Source of the DNA: Winslowiella iniecta
Lineage (GTDB): Bacteria > Pseudomonadota > Gammaproteobacteria > Enterobacterales > Enterobacteriaceae
Direction: 5' to 3'
DNA length: 64,000 bases
NCBI RefSeq assembly: GCF_001267535.1
Contig: NZ_JRXE01000018.1
Span: forward strand, 40,421-104,420
A model generated the notes under the pieces. That model worked only from the letters and a program-made list of their open reading frames with translations, ran no database searches and was not told the origin of the DNA. This document shows, piece by piece, positions 1-9,900 of the stretch (its first letter is position 1; each line of letters begins with the position of its first letter). The translations under genes were made by a program, and so were the position numbers.

Positions 1-605
1 CTGCCACACATGATGAAAACGTCATCTGGCATTCGCACGCGGTAACGCGTGCGGAACGGGAGACGCTGAACGGTCATCAGGGCGTGGTGTTGTGGTTTAC
101 CGGGCTTTCGGGCTCGGGTAAATCAACGGTGGCCGGAGCGCTGGAGCAGGCGCTGCACCAGCAGGGCGTCAGCACCTATCTGCTGGACGGTGACAATGTG
201 CGTCATGGACTGTGCAGCGATTTAGGCTTCAGCGATGACGATCGCAAAGAGAATATCCGTCGGGTCGGTGAAGTGGCAAAACTGATGGTGGATGCCGGTC
301 TGGTGGTCCTGACAGCGTTTATCTCTCCGCATCGCGCCGAGCGTCAGATGGTGCGTGATGCGCTTGGTGAAGGGCGCTTTATTGAAGTGTTCGTTGATAC
401 GCCATTAGCCATCTGCGAAGCGCGCGATCCGAAGGGATTGTACAAAAAGGCCCGCGCCGGTGAACTGCGCAACTTCACCGGTATTGATGCGGCTTACGAG
501 TCGCCGCAGCAGGCAGAAATCCATCTTGATGGTGAACAATTGGTAACAAAATTGATAGCGCAATTGTTAGACGTGCTGCGTGGTCGCGATATTATCAAGT
601 CCTGA
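1..605 (+). CDS. cysC: Adenylylsulfate (APS) kinase, 5'-truncated by window edge
   Basis: CysC phosphorylates adenosine 5'-phosphosulfate to PAPS with ATP in cytoplasmic sulfate assimilation. The reading frame is open from base 3 and already matches the E. coli N-terminal region ([13 protein letters not shown]), so the true start lies just left of the window and the GTG at 84 is internal. Seen: P-loop GLSGSGKST, the DGDNVRHGL segment, and [10 protein letters not shown] and [13 protein letters not shown], all characteristic of APS kinases. In relatives it ends the cysDNC operon; ygbE follows 126 nt later, as in E. coli. Confidence 0.97.
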   Translation, partial: ATHDENVIWHSHAVTRAERETLNGHQGVVLWFTGLSGSGKSTVAGALEQALHQQGVSTYLLDGDNVRHGLCSDLGFSDDDRKENIRRVGEVAKLMVDAGLVVLTAFISPHRAERQMVRDALGEGRFIEVFVDTPLAICEARDPKGLYKKARAGELRNFTGIDAAYESPQQAEIHLDGEQLVTKLIAQLLDVLRGRDIIKS

Positions 606-731
606 GATAGCTACGGCTAATCCGTCATTTTTCAGGTTGCAGGTCGGTTGGTTCGCCAACTGTCTGCGGCCCGAATAAATAAGGATTATTAACGCCAGAG
701 AGCGAGCCGACAACGCGTCAACAGGATACTT

Positions 732-1052
732 ATGCAGAACGTTACCCCCATGCTTGCTCGTAAAGATGAAGGTGATCAGGAAGAGCACGGCTGGTCATTC
801 CCCGGTGGGGTCATTGGCTTTGTTGCTTACTGGTTCGCGCTGGCGATTCCCTTTGTGCTTTACGGCTCCAACACGCTGTTTTTCTTCCTCTACACCTGGC
901 CTTTCTTTCTTGCTCTGCTGCCGGTTTCGGTTCTGGTGGGTATTGCGATGAATTTGCTTCTGCGCGGGCGTTTAATCTGGACGCTAATCCTTACTGCACT
1001 GCTGGTGGTATGTCTGTTCTGGCTGGTGTTTTCGTATCTGACCGGCTGGTGA
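732..1052 (+). CDS. ygbE: Inner-membrane protein YgbE (DUF3561 family)
   Basis: Small hydrophobic protein of 106 residues with about three predicted membrane segments (roughly 25-47, 52-75 and 82-103) after a polar N-terminus. Family and position directly after cysC match E. coli ygbE. No biochemical function is known for the family. In E. coli ftsB comes next; here a reverse-strand ABC transporter operon has been placed between them. Confidence 0.85.
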   Translation: MQNVTPMLARKDEGDQEEHGWSFPGGVIGFVAYWFALAIPFVLYGSNTLFFFLYTWPFFLALLPVSVLVGIAMNLLLRGRLIWTLILTALLVVCLFWLVFSYLTGW

Positions 1053-1120
1053 GTGCGATCAATTTTGTAAGGGCGACGTTCTCGCCGCCCCTGTGATGAC
1101 CCGTATTCGCCGTTACAGCG

Positions 1121-1843
1121 TTACAAAACTTTGCTGAGAAATGATGCGGTACGTGGGTTAACTGGCGCGCTGAACAGCTGCTCGGGATGACCCATTTCCT
1201 GAATCACGCCCTGATCGATAAACATCACCCGATCGGCCACTTCGCGGGCAAAGGCCATTTCATGGGTGACAATCACCATCGTCATCCCTTCCTGCGCCAG
1301 CGTTTTCATTACCGCCAGCACTTCACCGACCAGCTCAGGATCGAGTGCCGACGTCGGTTCATCAAACAGCATGATCTTTGGCTCCATCGCCAGCGCCCGC
1401 GCAATCGCCACGCGCTGTTGCTGGCCGCCGGACAAGCTGTTTGGCCAGGCGTCAATCTTGTCGCTCAGTCCGACTTTTGCCAGCAGCACTTTCGCCTGCT
1501 CGATAGCCGCCTTGCGCGACAGCTTGCGCAGCTCCATCGGGGCCATAATCAGATTTTCCAGCACCGTCATATGCGGGAACAGATTAAAGCGCTGAAACAC
1601 CATGCCGACCGATTCGCGCAGCTGGTTAATATTGGTTTTGACATCATGCACCGCAAAGCCGTTGACCTCAACGCTGCCGCCTTCAATGCTTTCCAGCCCG
1701 TTCAGACAGCGCAGAAACGTACTTTTGCCGGAGCCTGATGGGCCAATAACGCATACCACTTCCTGCGGATTAATGTCGCAGCTGATGCCACGCAGTACGA
1801 GGTTTTCACCAAACTGTTTCTGCAAATTATTAACGTGAATCAC
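1121..1843 (-). CDS. Polar amino-acid ABC importer, ATPase subunit
   Basis: ATPase of 240 residues in the GlnQ/ArtP/TcyN class. Walker [16 protein letters not shown] signature [15 protein letters not shown], Walker [15 protein letters not shown] and the switch histidine in VIVTHE are all present. It energises uptake through the permease encoded immediately upstream, whose 3' end it overlaps by 14 nt. It is the last gene of a three-gene operon (binding protein, permease, ATPase) on the reverse strand. The substrate cannot be told from sequence; glutamine, arginine and cystine are family options. Confidence 0.93.
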   Translation of the reverse strand: MIHVNNLQKQFGENLVLRGISCDINPQEVVCVIGPSGSGKSTFLRCLNGLESIEGGSVEVNGFAVHDVKTNINQLRESVGMVFQRFNLFPHMTVLENLIMAPMELRKLSRKAAIEQAKVLLAKVGLSDKIDAWPNSLSGGQQQRVAIARALAMEPKIMLFDEPTSALDPELVGEVLAVMKTLAQEGMTMVIVTHEMAFAREVADRVMFIDQGVIQEMGHPEQLFSAPVNPRTASFLSKVL

Positions 1844-2594
1844 TTTTGCCGAACCTCTTTTCCATATGTTGAACCAGCAGCGAAAGCAGGAAGGTGAATA
1901 CCCAGTAAATCAGTGAAATCACCAGGTAGGGTTCCCAGTAAGTCGCATAGGCACCGGAAACGGTACGCGCGGCGTAGGCCAGATCGGCGAGGCCGATGGC
2001 GGAAGCCAGCGAGGAGTCTTTCACAATCGCAATGGCATTATTGCCCAGCGGCGGCAGCATGCGGCGGAACGCCTGCGGCAAAATCACTTTGCGCATGGTG
2101 CGACCATACGGCATACCGAGTGAACGGGACGCTTCCATCTGACCGCGGTCAATTGACTGGATACCGGCACGGAAAATCTCTGACACATAGGCACCGGCAT
2201 TCAGCGTAATCGCCACAATGCAGGAGAGAAACGCGCCGTAATCAGAACGCAGAGTACGCGCCACGTCAGATGACATCAGCCCGCTGGTCACCAGCAAGCC
2301 GTCGCGTGGATTGATAAACAGTGGAATTAGCGCGAAGTGCACCACCATAATCTGCACAAACAGCGGCGTACCGCGAAAGGCGCTGATGTAGATGCGTACC
2401 GGCCACTGAACGAAATAGCGCAGAATAAATTTCCACGGGCCATGCGGAGCCTGCGCCAGTCGGCCTAAGCCGAGGGTCAGACCCCAGAGCGTACCGGTGA
2501 TCACACAGATCAGCGTACATTTCAGGGTCATCATCGCGCCGTCGATAAACAGCGGCATATATTCCTGAATGATTTCCCAACGAAATCCTGTCAT
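1830..2594 (-). CDS. Polar amino-acid ABC importer, permease subunit
   Basis: Integral membrane permease of 254 residues of the HisMQ/GlnP type. It has about five hydrophobic segments and the EAA loop, visible as [21 protein letters not shown] near residues 160-180, where the ATPase docks. A single permease gene suggests a homodimeric channel. It lies between the binding-protein gene (51 nt gap) and the ATPase gene (14 nt overlap). The start is preceded by an AGGA ribosome site. Confidence 0.92.
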   Translation of the reverse strand: MTGFRWEIIQEYMPLFIDGAMMTLKCTLICVITGTLWGLTLGLGRLAQAPHGPWKFILRYFVQWPVRIYISAFRGTPLFVQIMVVHFALIPLFINPRDGLLVTSGLMSSDVARTLRSDYGAFLSCIVAITLNAGAYVSEIFRAGIQSIDRGQMEASRSLGMPYGRTMRKVILPQAFRRMLPPLGNNAIAIVKDSSLASAIGLADLAYAARTVSGAYATYWEPYLVISLIYWVFTFLLSLLVQHMEKRFGKSDSR

Positions 2595-2645
2595 ACCACA
2601 ATCCTGTAAAGAGAATTCGCCGCACGCGGCGGCGAAAAAGAGAGG

Positions 2646-3407
2646 TTATTCTGCGGGCAGTACTGGTACGTTGCTGTCGAACCAGGCGCTGTAAATTTTG
2701 GCGTAAGTGCCATCGGCCACGATAGTTTTCAGACCAGCGTTAATTTTTTCACGCAGTGCATCGTTACCTTTGGCTACCGCAATACCGAAGTACTGGCGTT
2801 CAAATTTGGCGTCAGGCACCAGCTTAAACTGCTTTTCCGGGTGGGTTTTGATGTAGTACTTCACCACACCGACGTCGCCGACTGCGGCACCGATACCGTC
2901 TTCAAACAGCTCTTGCAGCAGCAGCGGAGTGTTATCAAAGCGTTTGATTGCGGTGCTGTTTTTGCCTAATACGTCGGAAACCACGATATCGCCGGTGCTG
3001 GAGTTCACCACGCCGACTTTTTCATTTTTCAACGCCGCCAGTGAGTCGATTTTTGAATCTTTTGGCACCACGATGGACTGTTCTGCCGGGAAGTAAGGCG
3101 CGGAGAAGTCCACCATCTGTTTACGTTTATCGGTGATGGTAATGCCGGAAATAATAATGTCGCGATCGCCGGAACCGAGAGTGGCGAAAATGCCTTCCCA
3201 TGGCGTGTTGATCAGCTTAACCTCAGCATTTTGCGCTTTGGCCACCGCTTTAATAATATCGATATCAAAGCCTTCCAGCTGTTTTTGACTATTCTCAAAC
3301 TCGAAAGGACGATAAGTACCACCTGAACCCACCACCCAGGTTTCCGCCTGAGCGGCAGAGGTCAGCAGCGCCAGCAGGGTGCCGATTAGAGCAAATCTTT
3401 TTAACAT
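2646..3407 (-). CDS. Periplasmic amino-acid-binding protein of ABC importer
   Basis: Solute-binding protein of 253 residues with a Sec signal peptide (MLKRFALIGTLLALLTSAAQA, cleavage after AQA). Family 3 binding-protein hallmarks are seen: GTYRPFEF near the mature N-terminus, GFDIDIIKAVAK, and DIIISGITITDKRKQMVDFSAPYF. It would capture a polar amino acid in the periplasm and deliver it to the permease. First gene of the reverse-strand importer operon; a 7-bp-arm palindrome lies 30 nt upstream. The operon is absent at this position in E. coli. Confidence 0.92.
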   Translation of the reverse strand: MLKRFALIGTLLALLTSAAQAETWVVGSGGTYRPFEFENSQKQLEGFDIDIIKAVAKAQNAEVKLINTPWEGIFATLGSGDRDIIISGITITDKRKQMVDFSAPYFPAEQSIVVPKDSKIDSLAALKNEKVGVVNSSTGDIVVSDVLGKNSTAIKRFDNTPLLLQELFEDGIGAAVGDVGVVKYYIKTHPEKQFKLVPDAKFERQYFGIAVAKGNDALREKINAGLKTIVADGTYAKIYSAWFDSNVPVLPAE

Positions 3408-3437
3408 GTGTTCCCCCGGTAATATAAATGTTCTTAC

Positions 3438-3458
3438 TTATGCATTTTAAGTGCATAA
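3438..3458. promoter_or_regulatory. AT-rich palindrome upstream of the amino-acid importer
   Basis: Perfect inverted repeat TTATGCA - 7 nt - TGCATAA, centred about 40 nt upstream of the binding-protein start. Size and position fit an operator for a dimeric regulator, but the regulator is not identifiable and no local regulator gene exists. Confidence 0.35.
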
Positions 3459-3600
3459 AAATACATTTTCATTAGCGGTCAGGCAAGCGCTGTTTGCAGT
3501 ACTTTTGGGCGCTGCTCTGATAAAGCAGTTCAATTTCGCCTGTGTAGTGGAGTCGGGCGAGAAGTTATGGGATGATTGAGCCGTTTTTCAGGGGGCGGGG

Positions 3601-3912
3601 ATGGGTAAACTTACGCTGTTGTTACTTGTACTATTAGGCTGGCTGCAATATTCGCTCTGGCTGGGCAAGAACGGCATTCATGATTATACGCGCGTCAATG
3701 AAGACGTCGCGGTGCAGCAGGCGAATAACGCCAAACTAAAAGCGCGTAACGATCAGCTCTTTGCCGAAATCGACGATTTGAACGGCGGTTCGGAAGCGAT
3801 TGAAGAACGCGCACGTAGCGAGCTGGGAATGATTAAACCCGGCGAGACTTTCTATCGCCTTGTGCCGGATCAAAACAGACGAAACGCGCAACAGGCTGCT
3901 CAAAACCAATAA
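3601..3912 (+). CDS. ftsB: Cell-division protein FtsB
   Basis: Bitopic division protein of 103 residues. It has a short cytoplasmic N-terminus, one membrane segment (residues 4-21), then a periplasmic coiled coil (about 28-65), with the conserved [16 protein letters not shown] segment near the end. FtsB forms the FtsQLB complex that activates septal peptidoglycan synthesis. It starts the ftsB-ispD-ispF-truD-surE-pcm run found throughout the Enterobacterales; ispD begins 10 nt after its stop. Confidence 0.96.
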   Translation: MGKLTLLLLVLLGWLQYSLWLGKNGIHDYTRVNEDVAVQQANNAKLKARNDQLFAEIDDLNGGSEAIEERARSELGMIKPGETFYRLVPDQNRRNAQQAAQNQ

Positions 3913-3921
3913 CGATAAATA

Positions 3922-4629
3922 ATGACCAACATTGCAGGTTCCTTTCCGGACGTTATCGCCGTGGTTCCCGCGGCCGGTATCGGCAGCCGCATGCTGTCTG
4001 AGTGTCCCAAGCAGTATCTGACCATTGGCACGCAAACCATCCTTGAACACAGTATTGCCAGCTTGCTGGCACATCCGGCAGTCACGCGTGTGATTGTGGC
4101 GCTGAGTCCTGAGGATGTGCAGTTTCAGCAACTGGCGATTGCCGGGGATGCGCGCATTACTACGGTCACCGGAGGCTACCAACGTGCCGATTCGGTTCTG
4201 GCCGGACTTAACGCTGCCGGTCGCACCGAATGGGTGTTAGTGCATGATGCCGCACGACCTTGTCTGCATGCAGACGATCTGGCGCGCCTTTTGGCGATTG
4301 CGCCCCGCAGCCGCGTCGGGGGTATTCTTGCCGCGCCAGTGCGTGACACCATGAAACGCGCGGAGCCGGGCAACGCGGCGATTGCCCACACCGTCGATCG
4401 CGAGGCGTTATGGCATGCGCTGACGCCACAATTTTTCCCGCTTGAACTCCTGCGCAGTTGTTTGCTGCGCGCGCTCAATGAAGGCGCAACCATCACCGAT
4501 GAAGCGTCGGCGCTGGAGTATTGCGGCTATCATCCTGAGCTGGTGGTCGGGCGTAGCGATAATATAAAAGTCACGCGGCCAGAAGATCTGGCGCTGGCCG
4601 CGTTCTATCTGACTCAATTAAATAATTAA
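3922..4629 (+). CDS. ispD: 2-C-methyl-D-erythritol 4-phosphate cytidylyltransferase
   Basis: Third enzyme of the MEP isoprenoid pathway; it couples CTP to methylerythritol phosphate. The 235 residues show the nucleotide-binding start [11 protein letters not shown], the CPKQYLTIG segment, the DAARPC motif and [13 protein letters not shown] near the C-terminus. It is followed after 12 nt by ispF, the second next step of the same pathway. Confidence 0.97.
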   Translation: MTNIAGSFPDVIAVVPAAGIGSRMLSECPKQYLTIGTQTILEHSIASLLAHPAVTRVIVALSPEDVQFQQLAIAGDARITTVTGGYQRADSVLAGLNAAGRTEWVLVHDAARPCLHADDLARLLAIAPRSRVGGILAAPVRDTMKRAEPGNAAIAHTVDREALWHALTPQFFPLELLRSCLLRALNEGATITDEASALEYCGYHPELVVGRSDNIKVTRPEDLALAAFYLTQLNN

Positions 4630-4641
4630 GGAGAGCGCAAA

Positions 4642-5121
4642 ATGCGTATCGGTCACGGTTTTGATGTCCATGCTTTTGGTGGCGAAGGCCCGCTGATTAT
4701 GGGTGGCGTGCGAATTCCTTACGATCAAGGTTTGCTGGCGCATTCTGACGGCGATGTGGTGTTGCATGCGCTGACGGATGCGTTACTCGGCGCCGCGGCG
4801 TTGGGGGATATTGGCAAACTGTTTCCTGATACCGATCCGGCGTTTAAAGGCGCGGACAGCCGCGAGCTGCTGCGCGAGGCATGGAATAAAATTCAGCAAA
4901 AAGGCTATCGACTCGGTAATGTGGATGTGACCATTATTGCTCAGGCACCCAAAATGCTGCCGCATATTCCACAGATGCGTATCCATATCGCGGAAGATCT
5001 GGGCATCCATATGGATGACGTCAACGTCAAAGCCACCACCACCGAAAAGCTTGGTTTTACCGGGCGCGGTGAAGGCATCGCCTGTGAAGCGGTGGCGCTG
5101 CTTGTGAAGGCGCAGTCTTAA
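4642..5121 (+). CDS. ispF: 2-C-methyl-D-erythritol 2,4-cyclodiphosphate synthase
   Basis: Trimeric MEP-pathway enzyme that cyclises CDP-methylerythritol 2-phosphate and releases CMP. The metal ligands are visible in [10 protein letters not shown] (Asp8, His10) and the following [18 protein letters not shown] motif; the C-terminal [16 protein letters not shown] is also typical. Length 159 residues, normal for the family. Its stop overlaps the truD start (TAATG). Confidence 0.97.
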   Translation: MRIGHGFDVHAFGGEGPLIMGGVRIPYDQGLLAHSDGDVVLHALTDALLGAAALGDIGKLFPDTDPAFKGADSRELLREAWNKIQQKGYRLGNVDVTIIAQAPKMLPHIPQMRIHIAEDLGIHMDDVNVKATTTEKLGFTGRGEGIACEAVALLVKAQS

Positions 5122-6170
5122 TGGATATGTTGAATCTGAGCCGGTTGCACGGTAAACCAGCAGCACGCGGTAAGCTGAAAGCCAACCCCGAAGATTTTGT
5201 GGTGATCGAAGATCTGGGATATACCCCGGATGGCGACGGCGAGCAGCTGCTGGTGCGCCTGCGCAAAACCGGCTGTAATACCCGCTTTGTTGCCGAAGCG
5301 CTGGCTAAATTTGCCGGTATTCATCCCCGTGACGTCAGCTTTGCCGGGATGAAAGATCGCCATGCGGTAACCGAACAGTGGTTCTGCCTGCGTCTGCCAG
5401 GTAAAGAGACGCCAGTGATGAGCACCTTCCAGCTGGAAGGCTGTGAAGTTCTGGAAAGCGCGCGCCATCGTCGCAAACTGCGAACGGGCGCGTTACAAGG
5501 CAATGCTTTTAAACTGATTCTGCGTCAGGTAAGCGATCGCGATGCGGTCGAACAGCGGCTGGAGCAGATTCGTCAGGCGGGTGTACCAAACTATTTTGGC
5601 CTGCAACGCTTTGGCCATGAAGGTAACAACCTGACGCTGGCGCGGCGCTGGGCGGCGGATGAAATTCGCGTGCGTGAGCGCAATAAGCGCAGTTTCTTGT
5701 TGTCAGCGGCGCGCAGTGCCATGTTTAATCAGGTTGTCAGTGAGCGCCTGGTGCAGCAGCAATCATTGTGTAAAGTGATGGCAGGTGATGCGTTACAGCT
5801 CACCGGCCGCGGCAGCTGGTTTGTCGCTGAAGAGACGGAATTTGAGACGTTGCAGCAACGCGTTGATAATAATGAATTGCGTATTACCGCGCCGCTGCCG
5901 GGCAGTGGCGAATGGGGAAGCCGTGATGCAGCACTGGCATTTGAACAACAGTGCCTGGCAGCAGAGGCAGAATTGATTACACTGCTTGAGCGTGAACGTG
6001 TTGAAGCGGCACGTCGTGCGATGTTAGTTATCCCGCGCGAGCTACGCTGGAACTGGTGGGATGATGTTACGGTAGAGCTGAATTTCTGGCTGCCGGCCGG
6101 TAGCTTTGCCACCAGCGTAGTGCGTGAAATCCTCGAACAAGAAGGTGACGATGCGGATATTGCTGAGTAA
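5121..6170 (+). CDS. truD: tRNA pseudouridine-13 synthase TruD
   Basis: Converts U13 of tRNA-Glu to pseudouridine. The 349 residues contain the catalytic aspartate in [14 protein letters not shown] (about residue 80), the [15 protein letters not shown] segment and [16 protein letters not shown], all signature TruD motifs. It starts at the last base of ispF and overlaps the beginning of surE by 20 nt, as in other enterobacteria. Confidence 0.97.
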   Translation: MDMLNLSRLHGKPAARGKLKANPEDFVVIEDLGYTPDGDGEQLLVRLRKTGCNTRFVAEALAKFAGIHPRDVSFAGMKDRHAVTEQWFCLRLPGKETPVMSTFQLEGCEVLESARHRRKLRTGALQGNAFKLILRQVSDRDAVEQRLEQIRQAGVPNYFGLQRFGHEGNNLTLARRWAADEIRVRERNKRSFLLSAARSAMFNQVVSERLVQQQSLCKVMAGDALQLTGRGSWFVAEETEFETLQQRVDNNELRITAPLPGSGEWGSRDAALAFEQQCLAAEAELITLLERERVEAARRAMLVIPRELRWNWWDDVTVELNFWLPAGSFATSVVREILEQEGDDADIAE

Positions 6171-6912
6171 CGATGATGGTATTCATGCGCCGGGCATTCA
6201 GGCTTTAGCCAAAGCTCTGCGTGAATTTGCTGACGTGCAGATTGTCGCGCCCGATCGTAACCGGAGCGGCGCATCAAACTCACTGACGCTGGAAACACCA
6301 TTACGCACTTTTCCTTACCCCAACGGTGATATTGCCGTGCAGATGGGCACGCCAACCGACTGCGTCTATCTGGGCGTTAATGCCCTGATGCAGCCGAAGC
6401 CGGATATTGTGGTGTCAGGCATCAACGCCGGGCCTAATCTGGGCGATGACGTGATCTATTCCGGTACCGTTGCGGCGGCAATGGAAGGGCGACATCTCGG
6501 TTTACCGGCACTGGCGGTATCGCTGGATGGTCATCAGCATTACGACACTGCCGCGGCGATTACCTGTTCAATTCTGCGCGCATTGCAGCGTGAACCGCTG
6601 CGCACCGGGCGCATTCTGAATATTAACGTGCCGGATCTGCCGCTCGATCAGATTAAAGGAATTCGCGTGACACGCTGTGGTAGCCGTCACCCCTCCGATC
6701 AAGTGATTCCGCAGCAGGATCCGCGCGGCAATACGCTGTACTGGATCGGCCCGCCTGGCGATAAGTTTGATGCCGGCCCGGATACCGATTTTGCTGCGGT
6801 CGATGCAGGTTATGTTTCGGTCACCGCGCTGCACGTCGATTTAACTGCGCACGGCGCGCAGGATGTGCTCTCCAGCTGGTTAACCAAAGCCGGAGTTAAT
6901 AAGGAATGGTGA
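6151..6912 (+). CDS. surE: 5'/3'-nucleotidase SurE
   Basis: Metal-dependent survival phosphatase that dephosphorylates nucleoside monophosphates and short polyphosphate. The chosen start gives [15 protein letters not shown] and 253 residues, the E. coli length; an upstream in-frame GTG at 6124 would add nine atypical residues. The metal-binding Asp-Asp of [16 protein letters not shown] and [20 protein letters not shown] are present. The gene overlaps truD and pcm at either end. Confidence 0.97.
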   Translation: MRILLSNDDGIHAPGIQALAKALREFADVQIVAPDRNRSGASNSLTLETPLRTFPYPNGDIAVQMGTPTDCVYLGVNALMQPKPDIVVSGINAGPNLGDDVIYSGTVAAAMEGRHLGLPALAVSLDGHQHYDTAAAITCSILRALQREPLRTGRILNINVPDLPLDQIKGIRVTRCGSRHPSDQVIPQQDPRGNTLYWIGPPGDKFDAGPDTDFAAVDAGYVSVTALHVDLTAHGAQDVLSSWLTKAGVNKEW

Positions 6913-7532
6913 GCAAGCGTATTGATACGTTGCTGACGCAATTGCGTCAGCAGGGCATTGACGATGAGCGTTTGCTAAAGGCAATTGAAGAGGTGCCGCG
7001 TGAGCGTTTTGTCGATGAGGCTTTTGAACATAAAGCCTGGGAAAACGTGGCGTTACCGATTGGCTCAGGCCAGACCATTTCGCAGCCTTATACGGTAGCG
7101 AAAATGACCGCGCTGCTTGAGCTGACACCGACCTCGCGGGTACTGGAGATCGGCACCGGTTCAGGGTATCAGACCGCTATCCTCGCGCATCTGGTCGAGC
7201 ATGTCTGTTCGGTCGAACGGATTAAAGGTTTGCAATGGCAGGCCAAACGGCGGCTTAAGCAGCTTGATTTACATAATGTTTCCACCCGCCACGGTGATGG
7301 CTGGCAAGGCTGGCCGTCACGCGGACCATTTGATGCGATTATTGTCACTGCCGCGCCGCCGGAAATTCCGCCAGAACTGCTGGCGCAACTCGACGAAGGC
7401 GGCATTATGGTGTTGCCGGTGGGGGAAGAGCAGCAAGCGCTAAAGCGCATTCGACGTAAAGGCGGGGAGTTTATTGTCGATACTGTCGAGGCGGTGCGTT
7501 TTGTTCCACTGGTTAAGGGCGATTTGGCATAA
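6906..7532 (+). CDS. pcm: Protein-L-isoaspartate O-methyltransferase
   Basis: Repairs isoaspartyl damage in ageing proteins using S-adenosylmethionine. The 208 residues equal the E. coli length. Seen: [15 protein letters not shown] (substrate loop), the SAM motif [16 protein letters not shown], and the later [14 protein letters not shown] segment. It overlaps the last codons of surE by 7 nt, the conserved stationary-phase surE-pcm pair. Confidence 0.97.
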   Translation: MVSKRIDTLLTQLRQQGIDDERLLKAIEEVPRERFVDEAFEHKAWENVALPIGSGQTISQPYTVAKMTALLELTPTSRVLEIGTGSGYQTAILAHLVEHVCSVERIKGLQWQAKRRLKQLDLHNVSTRHGDGWQGWPSRGPFDAIIVTAAPPEIPPELLAQLDEGGIMVLPVGEEQQALKRIRRKGGEFIVDTVEAVRFVPLVKGDLA

Positions 7533-7635
7533 AGTTATGCGTCAGCCACCCTTCTCAGTATTTATACACAACTGCGTAATGGCACGGTGGTGTTGATATT
7601 GTTAGTATCCATTGTTATCTACCAGTTTGTAGATG

Positions 7636-7674
7636 CCGGGCAAACGCCACGCGTTGCGTGAGCCACCCGGTTTT
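7636..7674 (+). terminator. Possible terminator hairpin after pcm
   Basis: Nested hairpin: outer CCGGG/CCCGG arms, inner CACGC-gtt-GCGTG, followed by TTTT. It sits between pcm and nlpD and could end the surE-pcm transcript. The stem is interrupted, so strength is doubtful. Confidence 0.35.
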
Positions 7675-7715
7675 AAGCCAATAATTGGTCACAGTTTTGC
7701 CGTCACGGGGGATAA

Positions 7716-8765
7716 ATGAGCACGGGAAGCCCAGTTTTTAAATTAAGCCGTATTGCGGCCGTTTCACTTGTTGGTTTTTGGTTGGCAGGTTGCTCTAACG
7801 ACTCAACACAGGCCCCTATCAGCTCCGTAGGCAGTAACTCCGGTATGAGCAGCCAGCCTGCCAGCCGTGGTGGCATGATATCGGGAAGCGCGCCAGCCAC
7901 CCCGATGGCCTCATCCGGCGCCAATGTGCAGACGCAGAATGGTCGTATCGTCTATAACCGCGCTTACGGGAATATTCCCAAAGGTAGCTATAGCGGCGAC
8001 ACCTACACGGTCAAACGTGGCGATACGCTGTTCTATATTGCCTGGATTACCGGCAACGATTTCCGTGATTTAGCCCAGCGCAACAATGTGCCTGAACCTT
8101 ACAGCCTTAACGTTGGCCAGACCTTGCAGGTCGGTAACGGCTCCGGTTCACCGATTACTGGCGGCAATGCCATTACGGTTGCCGATGCAACGCAGGGCGG
8201 CGTGCAGACGCCACCAAGCGCAACGCAAATTAAAGCGCCAACGGTTGCACAGCAACCCGTTATTACGTATTCTGAGGATTCTGGTAAATCAAGTGGAGGC
8301 AAAATGTTGCCTTCGTCGGGAACAACTGTTGCAACGACAACAGCCCCGGTTACCGCTCCGACAGTCAGTAGCACCTCCAATAGTTCCACTCCGGTTGGAA
8401 CATGGCGCTGGCCTACTGATGGTAAGATCATCGACAACTTCTCTGCTTCCGAAGGTGGCAATAAAGGGGTCGATATTGCGGGGTCGCGCGGACAGCCTGT
8501 TGTGTCCACTGCCTCAGGGCGTGTGGTGTACGCAGGTAATGCTCTTCGCGGTTACGGTAATCTGATAATCATCAAACATAATGATGATTACCTGAGTGCT
8601 TACGCGCACAACGACACAATGCTGGTCCGTGAACAACAAGAAGTGAAAGCGGGACAGAAGATTGCGACGATGGGCAGCACAGGTACCAGTTCAGTTAGAT
8701 TGCATTTTGAAATTCGTTACAAGGGGAAATCCGTCAACCCGTTGCGTTATTTACCGCAGCGATAA
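7716..8765 (+). CDS. nlpD: Murein hydrolase activator NlpD (LysM/LytM lipoprotein)
   Basis: Outer-membrane lipoprotein that activates the amidase AmiC at the septum. The lipobox is WLAGC (about residue 26), followed by a low-complexity Ser/Thr/Gly linker. A LysM domain starts at [14 protein letters not shown] (about 93-137), a second Thr/Pro-rich linker follows, and a C-terminal LytM domain spans about 230-345. The metal site is degenerate (NKGVD where active LytM enzymes have HxGxD), as expected for a non-catalytic activator. rpoS follows after 57 nt; in E. coli the main rpoS promoter lies inside nlpD. Confidence 0.96.
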   Translation: MSTGSPVFKLSRIAAVSLVGFWLAGCSNDSTQAPISSVGSNSGMSSQPASRGGMISGSAPATPMASSGANVQTQNGRIVYNRAYGNIPKGSYSGDTYTVKRGDTLFYIAWITGNDFRDLAQRNNVPEPYSLNVGQTLQVGNGSGSPITGGNAITVADATQGGVQTPPSATQIKAPTVAQQPVITYSEDSGKSSGGKMLPSSGTTVATTTAPVTAPTVSSTSNSSTPVGTWRWPTDGKIIDNFSASEGGNKGVDIAGSRGQPVVSTASGRVVYAGNALRGYGNLIIIKHNDDYLSAYAHNDTMLVREQQEVKAGQKIATMGSTGTSSVRLHFEIRYKGKSVNPLRYLPQR

Positions 8766-8822
8766 ACCGGCAGAACCCTGAAGATTGGTGTTCTGCCCTG
8801 GAATCACGGGTAGGAGCCGCTT

Positions 8823-9815
8823 ATGAGCCAGAATACGCTGAAAGTTAACGAGTTACACGAAGACGCGGAATTCGACGAGAACGGAGCTGAGATTTTTGAC
8901 GAGAAGGCTCTTGTCGGAAACGAACCTGGTGATAATGACTTAGCTGAAGAAGAGTTGATGTCGCAGGGTGCGACACAGAGAGTCCTGGATGCGACGCAGC
9001 TCTATTTAGGAGAGATTGGATATTCTCCGCTTTTAACGGCAGAGGAAGAAGTTTTCTTCGCTCGCCGTGCACTACGCGGTGACGTACCGTCTCGTCGCCG
9101 CATGATTGAAAGTAACTTACGTCTGGTGGTGAAGATTGCCCGTCGTTACAGCAATCGTGGTCTGGCGCTGCTGGATCTGATTGAAGAGGGTAACCTCGGT
9201 CTGATCCGCGCCGTTGAGAAGTTTGACCCGGAAAGAGGGTTCCGTTTCTCAACTTACGCCACCTGGTGGATTCGACAGACGATTGAACGGGCGATCATGA
9301 ATCAAACCCGTACCATCCGTCTGCCGATTCACATTGTAAAAGAACTGAATGTTTATCTGCGTACAGCACGTGAACTTTCTCACAAGCTTGACCATGAGCC
9401 GAGTGCGGAAGAGATTGCTGAACAGCTCGATAAACCTGTTGATGATGTCAGCCGTATGCTGCGTCTCAACGAACGCATTACTTCAGTCGATACACCGTTA
9501 GGCGGTGACTCTGAAAAAGCGCTGCTGGATATTCTGGCCGATGAGAAAGACAACGGTCCGGAAGACACCACGCAAGACGATGATATGAAACAAAGCATCG
9601 TTAAATGGCTGTTCGAACTGAACGCCAAGCAGCGTGAAGTACTGGCTCGTCGTTTCGGCCTGTTGGGCTATGAAGCGGCAACGCTTGAAGATGTGGGTCG
9701 TGAAATTGGACTGACCCGCGAACGTGTACGTCAGATTCAGGTTGAAGGTCTGCGTCGTCTGCGTGAAATTTTGCAGACACAAGGGCTGAACATTGAAGCG
9801 TTGTTTCGTGAGTAA
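8823..9815 (+). CDS. rpoS: RNA polymerase sigma factor RpoS (sigma-38)
   Basis: Master sigma factor of stationary phase and general stress. The 330 residues equal the E. coli length. Region 1.2/2 ([55 protein letters not shown]), region 3 and the region 4.2 helix-turn-helix ([20 protein letters not shown]) are intact, so it looks functional. A ribosome site (TAGGAG) precedes the ATG. The transcript ends at the terminator shared with mutS. Confidence 0.98.
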   Translation: MSQNTLKVNELHEDAEFDENGAEIFDEKALVGNEPGDNDLAEEELMSQGATQRVLDATQLYLGEIGYSPLLTAEEEVFFARRALRGDVPSRRRMIESNLRLVVKIARRYSNRGLALLDLIEEGNLGLIRAVEKFDPERGFRFSTYATWWIRQTIERAIMNQTRTIRLPIHIVKELNVYLRTARELSHKLDHEPSAEEIAEQLDKPVDDVSRMLRLNERITSVDTPLGGDSEKALLDILADEKDNGPEDTTQDDDMKQSIVKWLFELNAKQREVLARRFGLLGYEAATLEDVGREIGLTRERVRQIQVEGLRRLREILQTQGLNIEALFRE

Positions 9816-9850
9816 AACAGGCAGGCTTTAATCCACGATGAGTAAATGCG

Positions 9851-9880
9851 AAAAGCGGTGGTTAATCCCACCGCTTTTTT
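9851..9880. terminator. Bidirectional terminator between rpoS and mutS
   Basis: Perfect 11-bp stem AAAAGCGGTGG / CCACCGCTTTT with a 6-nt loop, T-run on the forward side and A-run on the reverse side. It serves the two convergent genes. Confidence 0.9.
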
Positions 9881-9900
9881 ATTGCCTGAATAAAACCTGG

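Noticed and set aside
1187-1738. 183-codon forward ORF opposite the amino-acid importer ATPase
   Set aside because: Reverse-complement shadow of an ATPase with complete Walker motifs.
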